From Przewalskia tangutica (lineage: Eukaryota; Streptophyta; Magnoliopsida; Solanales; Solanaceae), in assembly GCA_029844215.1 (NCBI GenBank), contig CM056736.1:54001562-54065561 (forward strand): 64,000 nt of DNA. The letters are read 5' to 3'. This document shows, piece after piece, positions 58,571 through 64,000 of the stretch. The first letter of the stretch is position 1. Each line of letters begins with the position of its first letter. A program made the translations under genes and the position numbers. The notes beneath the pieces were generated by a model. It was not told the DNA's origin, searched no databases, and worked only from the letters and a program-made list of their open reading frames with translations.

Positions 58571-59141
58571 GCGGGCGTGGTCCCGCTGAGCGTGAGCTTT
58601 CCTACTTTATATTGTAAGTATACCCTATTTACTCTCATTGTTAGTAAGGCACGATGCAATCGTTAATCGAGTTATCATACATGTCTCCGCTTTATTTTAG
58701 ACTTATGATTTCATTACGCATTTCTGGTTTCACATATTTGGTACATGTTATCGACCTCTGGGCCGCGTTCACGCCGCAGTAGAGTACGTGCTGTCGATCC
58801 TCGCTCTTAGGATCACCGTTCACCGTTGAGAAGCTCCTTCATTTCGAGGCTTATCCCTGGTATTGTCGGTTATTGTACATTCAGTGGTATGGCGGGGCCC
58901 TGTCCCGCCAGAGTTGTTATTCTTAGAGGTCTGTAGTCACATTGTGGATTGGGTTGTAAAGAAATAAAAAAATGTACTGTTCTATTTCTGGATTGAGTAT
59001 GTTTTTTTTTCGGAAGGTGGCCTTATCGGCTAGCCTGTTGTTGTTTACTGTCTAAGTTATATGTATGTTCCGCTGCTATTCTCTGATTTATACAGCAGGG
59101 TGCCTGTAGGGCACCATCATGGCCTGGGTCGGGTCGTGACA

Positions 59142-60649
59142 ATAAATCACACAACTACCTCTAAACTTCTAAGAGTAGAAGGAAACATGAAATGATACCA
59201 CAGGTATATTCCATACATAGAATCATGCCAAAGGAAGGAAGAGGTTCACATACCTCGCGACGATTATCGACAAGTAGCAAAATGCTCCAAAGTACTTCAA
59301 CCTTGATAGCTATTCCATCCTTCAAGTAGGATACGCTATACTTAGTACTTCAACCTATAATGGTCACAATACGTCCATTAACCTCTCACTTCAAACGTAG
59401 AATATTCTAAGTGCTAAGTCACTAAATTCTACGGAAAATCGGACAGCACTTCCTTTGTTTCTACTTACTTTGCCACCTTTTTCAAGGCCGAATACAATAA
59501 CCAAACACGCCACATTTAAGGCCCAATCAATGCAATTAACAATAGGGGATTACACGCCTACTAGACGTGTAAAATTCCGCCCCACAATAGATATCAAACT
59601 AATACAACTACTAGTCCAATTTCGGCCATATTGAGTACCATAATACCAATTCTTATCCAATTTCCATTTCAATCCAAATTGTTAGCATAACATGGTATCA
59701 AGTCGCAATCGATTATACTACTATAATCTTCAAGTATGTAACATGCGACGATTCTAATAAACGACTAAATTGTAATCCAATCTTCACAAGGCTTACATTA
59801 CATTTCAGATTTTAAGGCTACAAGCAATCCATAATACTTATAAACTTCAACACATATACTTCATGCTAGCAACATGTAAATCTAACAACAATATAAATAA
59901 TCTTGTAACACTTTTAAGGGTCAAGATTATACCTTAATGAATCTTAATCCAACTCCAAATCCGAAGTCGCTCCTTAGCAACTTAGAGACTCTTCAAGACA
60001 CTTCAATCCGCTACTTGAGACCCTTAGAACCATACCAACAACTTTCCTTCAAACTTCCAATCCAAAACCTAGAAAGCAACTAGGTTTTCACTTTGCGACT
60101 AACCCGAAAACTATCTTTTTCCGAGATTTTTCTATTGAGATATGCTTACAATACACTCAAGAATCTTGGTTTAAAGTGTGGAGCTTAATGGATAAGGAAC
60201 AAAAAAAATTCTTTTTCTTTTAAAGGGAACCCGAGAGCACCATTGTTGCTCATCCAAATCTTTAAATTTTTTTCTAAGTGTTGGACTCTCTCTTGCTACT
60301 AGTAGTATTATATAGGGACATGGAGGGTCAAGATGTAACCAAATGGGTGGTTTGGATGAAGTCTAATTAAATATCAAGACTAGTGGACCCTTTGACTTAG
60401 TCAAAATTCTCAAGCTCACAACTTGCAAGACTTAGTCATCCTAAGACTATGGTCAATGACCATTTTGGCCATGACATTTTCGTCCAAGGCAACAATAAGG
60501 GGGTGACACGTGTCGCCCTCCCATTCGTCACAATATTACGTTTTCCGACAATTCCATAATTCCGATAAATTTTTACTAGTCTCTAATCTTAACATTTGGA
60601 ATTCTTACGTACGTTCTTAAAGCATGTCCTCAGAAATACTGGTGTAACA
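59142..60649 (-). mobile_element. E8 LTR fragment 5, 5' end of the minus-strand LTR
   Basis: Reverse-oriented LTR related to LTR-7. CACATACCTCGCGACGATTA near 59250 and AAATTCTACGGAAAATCGGA near 59425 are the reverse of known blocks. A G-box is at 60507-60512, and the LTR start is TGTTACACC in reverse (GGTGTAACA, ending 60649). The polypurine tract follows. This orders E8 as an element with its 3' LTR on the left. Confidence 0.75.
60507..60512. promoter_or_regulatory. G-box CACGTG in E8 U3
   Basis: GGGGTGACACGTGTCGCCCT, the U3 dyad in the minus-strand LTR. Confidence 0.55.
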
Positions 60650-60962
60650 TTCTTCCCCCCTTAGAAACATTCGTCCCCGAATGTTCTTTCGGAGTCAAAC
60701 TTATAATTAGCGACATAGTTTCCTTTTTACCACCCCAAAATACCAATAATGCCACACATGGCCCTAATACCTCGCACACGCATATCCGTCCATCATAAGC
60801 CCAAAAGAGATTATATTTTCATACTTCCAACTCTTTCTAGCATATACATAGTCTCAATATAATCTGCTCGTGATATTTAAACATACCACAACTTTATCAT
60901 GCATACAAGTTTCTAAAGGGCCAAAGACATACCTGAAATCATATAGGCGGTTCAAAGGACCG
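60650..60962 (-). promoter_or_regulatory. E8 polypurine tract and short 3' segment
   Basis: TTCTTCCCCCCTTAG (element strand CTAAGGGGGGAAGAA) at 60650-60664, then the inverted repeat ACATTCGTCCCCGAATGT. The remaining sequence to 60962 is non-coding and carries a strong donor-like TTTCAG/GTATGTC at about 60926-60938 (minus strand), a short way after the gag stop. Confidence 0.7.
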
Positions 60963-62095
60963 CTAAAACTGGGAACTTCCACCACGACCTCTGTCACGGC
61001 CTGACGGTGCATAAACATCCTGCCTAGCTATGGAAGGCGAAGAACCCGCAACTGATCCAGTAGACTGCGCTATCCCACCAGTGCCACCTTTGGTCGGACA
61101 GTCTCTCACGAAATGGCCCTGCTGGCCGCAAGCATAACAAGCTGTCGAAGTAGTACGACACTCCCCAAAATGGAATCTACTACAGTGACCACACCGGGGC
61201 AAAGGTGGCTTCCCCTGACTACTATCCTCTGACATCTGTGAACTCAGAGCCACAGAGCCCCGACCGCTCCCGAATATCCTCAGTGACCAAACCTCCGGCC
61301 AGAAGACCGGGAAGGAGCACTCTGTGCCGGCTGAAATGTAGACCTAGTATGCTGCTGAGGCTGTCCGCCTCGAAAGTTACCCCGAACCCCGCCCCAGCCC
61401 TCTTGGGCCGGCCCGAGTCTAGCCGACCTCTCTCTCTCGTCCTCTATCTCCCGCGCATAAGCTTGCATCTCGCAATATGCATACCGGCTGAAGCGGCCAC
61501 TCCTGTGCATGCAAGAATCATATAATGGTCTAGCCCAATCACATAACGGTGAACTCGTCCGCCATATCGCCCACAATAGTGTGCGATACCGCCAACGAGT
61601 CAAACTCTGTGTTGTATTCACGATGGTTCTCCCATTCGCCTCAATGACAATAACCTATCAACACGGGCTCTCTCATTTCGTGGAGGCAAAAGTGATCAAG
61701 AAAGTCCTCCGTGAACTCATCCCAAATCGGACGAGCACCCACACCTCTCGACAGCCTCCCAAGACTCAAACCAGTTCAACGCAATATCGCGTAATCGGTA
61801 AGCTAACACAATCGACTCGTCTCCGAGGCCCTAAGCACTGTATAGTCCGTAGAGCCGAACGAACTCTTGAGGATCATCCTCGATCTCGAACCATAAAACT
61901 CGGGTGGACTACAATCGAAAATCCCAATCCTCAAACCGGCTCTAGGGTTAGCTACCGCTTCCTGCCGTTTGCCGCCTACCACTATGCTAGTCAATAGCCC
62001 GACCGCTCTCCATAATCTCTAAACTCGCTCGTCGCGGATCGAGGCTCTGCAGGAACCTCTCGAGCTACGCCGCCTCGCCTCTAATACCGCCGTGA
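60963..62095 (-). pseudogene. gag: E8 gag, 5' part removed by LTR-9
   Basis: This minus-strand gag is the least damaged in the window. The C-terminal frame at 61253-60963 carries a full knuckle (CGHCSRFHFGEC, then CYACGQQGHFVRDCP) and ends GRGGSSQF plus TAG. The frame at 61621-61280 carries the linker (EMQAYAREIEDERERSARLG and GNFRGGQPQQH). A segment at 61994-61803 is the capsid start. The N-terminus is lost at the LTR-9 insertion at 62096. Gag stops on its own, as in E1 and E2, so E8 was probably gag-only too, or its pol is elsewhere. Confidence 0.8.
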
Positions 62096-64000
62096 TGTTA
62101 TACATTTCATAAAAGTTTAAAGCCTTGAGTAGGCAAAGTGGCTTGGCGAATTAAATTTGTTCACAACACCCGATTAGAGTCGTTTTAGGGAATTTTCGCT
62201 ATGTCATTTTTAATTTTGCGGATTTTTCCGAGAGCCAACAGAGGGTGCCACTTCCCATACGTGAGAGCTCGATTGGAATGGCTTTAGTTGGTAGGATATT
62301 TGTGTGTTAGTTGGTTAAGGGCAGCTGGCAAGATCTCGCCCTACACTTGCCTTGCACTTGGCAAGATCTTGGCCATTGGTTGCCATTGGTTGCCTATAAA
62401 TACCACCCTATGTTGAAGACTTTCTTCATCCTAAAATCTTCTAAGTGTTAAAATCCCTCCCTCTCCGTGGTTCTCGTCCCAAAAGCCTTCCAGAGTCCCC
62501 TAGTGGTAGGCCGAGGGGTAGACACCACCCCTCTAGCCTAGTTGTTTTCATATAATACCCCCCCCTCTTGGTAGAAATACTCTCAAAAGTATTGTTATAA
62601 TGCCCAAATTACCTTAGCCGTATACCTTGTAGTATTCTAAGGTTATACTTATCTGAAAAGCCAAATACTATTATACTTCCCTTCACAAAACCGAAACCCT
62701 AAGGAAAATCTCCATAGTTAGTTGGAGTATTAAGTAGAAGTTGGTTAGAACTTCTAAGGGTTGTTTGGAGGAGTTGAGCTAAACCTTGCTAAGGATCGAC
62801 ATTAAACTTCGGATAATTATGGGCTTATCGAGGTAATTATCTTGTCCTCTATTGTAATTGGAAATTACATAATGTTAGAATATATAGTTGAAGTATACTA
62901 TATATAGTATCGAACTTAATGTTGTGGCAATGTCCTCGACTTAAGCTCAAGAATCAGAATTACATGTGATCAGGTGAGCACTTGTGTAGTTTGGGTAGGG
63001 AAGAAATTGCCCAATTTCGTAGGATCTTGCATCTAGATTTATTCTACCGAGTAGTCTAGACTTTGATAGACTTGTGTAACTGTATAGGTTGAATGTTCGG
63101 GTTATAAGCGAGCGATTTGCTAATAGTCGATAATCGTCGCGAGGTATGTGAACCTCTTCCTATCTCTTCTAGCATGATGTGTGTATAACTATGTAGTACG
63201 GTGACGACGTATGTTATTTGAACGTGCAATGTCTTTTGACTTAAGCCCGAATAATAATAATCTTGAAGTAGTTCGAGAATTAAGAATTTTAAAAGAAGAG
63301 TGTACTTGGTTTTAAAAGCTTAAGAGTTATACTAGCTTTATGGGAAGTTAGGTATAACGGCTTAAGAAAGATAAAACGAATGATTTTAATTATTTTAGAA
63401 GTTAAGAGACTTGATCTTGTAAGATAAGAGACTTAACTTAAATGAATTATATGAAATTTGTGTGAAACCTCATTGGTGAGTAATGCGTACTTGATTTTTA
63501 AAAGGGATAATGTTTCCGATTTGAAATCAAATGTGTATCGACAAACCTTAATAAAGGAAAATGTATTGAATAATTAAGTATTATTAAAACCAGAGAAACT
63601 TCCATCTGCATGGCTAAGATAAGACAAAATGATATTTCCTAGATCAGTAATAAGATTGTTATAAACAAGAATATCCTACTCACATATAAGGCTTATGTTT
63701 CTCGATTGTTTAAAAGAGAATTATATTCTTAAATGAATAAGACTATGAACTAAACCTTTCTAAAATAAGAAACGTGAACATTTGAAATTAGGCAAACTTG
63801 ACGCTTGGAAAATAATGTTGTTACTTGATTTTACAAAGGTAAGAGTTATGGTTTTCTTAAAAGGTCTATTTTTATACTACGTATTGTGTGACTTATGTGA
63901 AAGAGACAGATCTTTTAAAGATTTAATGTGTGAAGTACTTTGGGGTTAGACACGAACTTGTTAGCATAAAGTACGTGTGAATAACTTGATTGTGTTGGTT
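62096..64000 (+). mobile_element. LTR-9, 5' part, cut by window end
   Basis: Starts TGTTATACATTTCATAAAAG inside the E8 gag. It has TATA at 62395-62402, donor-like GAGGTAATTATC near 62830, the TAGTACGGTGACG block near 63195 and TGAAGTACTTTGGGGTTAG near 63930. The TSD candidate on the left is CGTGA (62091-62095). Whether it is a solo LTR or a complete element cannot be seen. Confidence 0.85.

Larger units (their letters stand above)
56066..59141 (+). mobile_element. Solo LTR-7, diverged subfamily
   Basis: A 3076-bp LTR beginning TGTTACACCCCGTAATTTCA and ending GGGTCGTGACA. It shares family blocks (TAGTACGGTAGACGTAC near 57441, ACGTAGTACTTTGGGTTAAA near 58120, GCGTTCACGCCGCAG near 58765) but is clearly more distant than the others. 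The flanks GTAAA (56061-56065) and ATAAA (59142-59146) differ by one base, so the TSD is probable. No internal region: a solo LTR. The TATA match is weak (TTTATATTA near 56404). Confidence 0.75.

Noticed and set aside
1..64000. C-to-T decay (deamination or RIP-like) as the cause of copy differences
   Set aside because: The recurrent changes are CTG to TCG, CAG to CGA and base losses; TTG and CAA products are not the dominant pattern in the copies compared.

Overview
This window looks like repeat-packed pericentromeric or otherwise heterochromatic nuclear DNA of a flowering plant, most likely a eudicot. I find no host gene, tRNA, rRNA, CRISPR array or bacterial feature. The plant assignment rests on the tRNA-iMet primer-binding site (TGGTATCAGAGC) next to LTRs that begin TGTTATACCCCG and end GGGTCGTGACA, and on decayed Ty3/gypsy polyproteins with Tekay/Del-type chromovirus motifs ([33 protein letters not shown]). 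The species cannot be named from this sequence alone.

Almost every base belongs to a pile of nested LTR retrotransposons of one super-family, and most junctions can be fixed by 5-bp target-site duplications (TSDs). The oldest layer is a minus-strand element (E8). Pieces of its left LTR lie at 2594-3250, 15807-15913, 23142-23762, 56025-56065 and 59142-60649, and its gag lies at 60963-62095. Into it were inserted: LTR-A (1-2593); solo LTR-B (3251-15806, TSD GATCA), which holds element E1 (3294-12752); element E2 (minus, 15914-23141, TSD TAATA); solo LTR-5 (23763-46440, TSD CAACT), which holds E4 (26928-46042, TSD GCGTT), which in turn holds E3 (29683-39272, TSD TTAGT); E6 (about 46443-56015), placed in the last bases of LTR-5; solo LTR-7 (56066-59141); and LTR-9 (62096 to the window end), inserted in the E8 gag.

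Only E3 carries recognisable gag, protease, RT, RNase H and integrase, all frame-broken. E1 and E2 have only gag plus a conserved non-coding tail, like the TR-GAG class of non-autonomous plant elements. E4 and E6 have a capsid-deleted gag, the same non-coding tail and a small integrase C-terminal remnant. Such elements would depend on pol proteins supplied by an E3-like element.

The LTRs are long (2.4-3.6 kb), but the TATA box lies only about 300-470 bp from the 5' end, so transcripts would have a very long leader. That leader has a conserved splice-donor-like site (GAG/GTAA) and a pyrimidine-rich acceptor-like site just before the gag ATG, which suggests a leader intron. The other striking feature is a strand-symmetric lesion pattern: homologous CTG and CAG sites recur as TCG and CGA (or lose a base) in copy after copy. 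This breaks reading frames and even LTR ends, and it looks more like methylation-linked consensus error at CHG sites than ordinary mutation.
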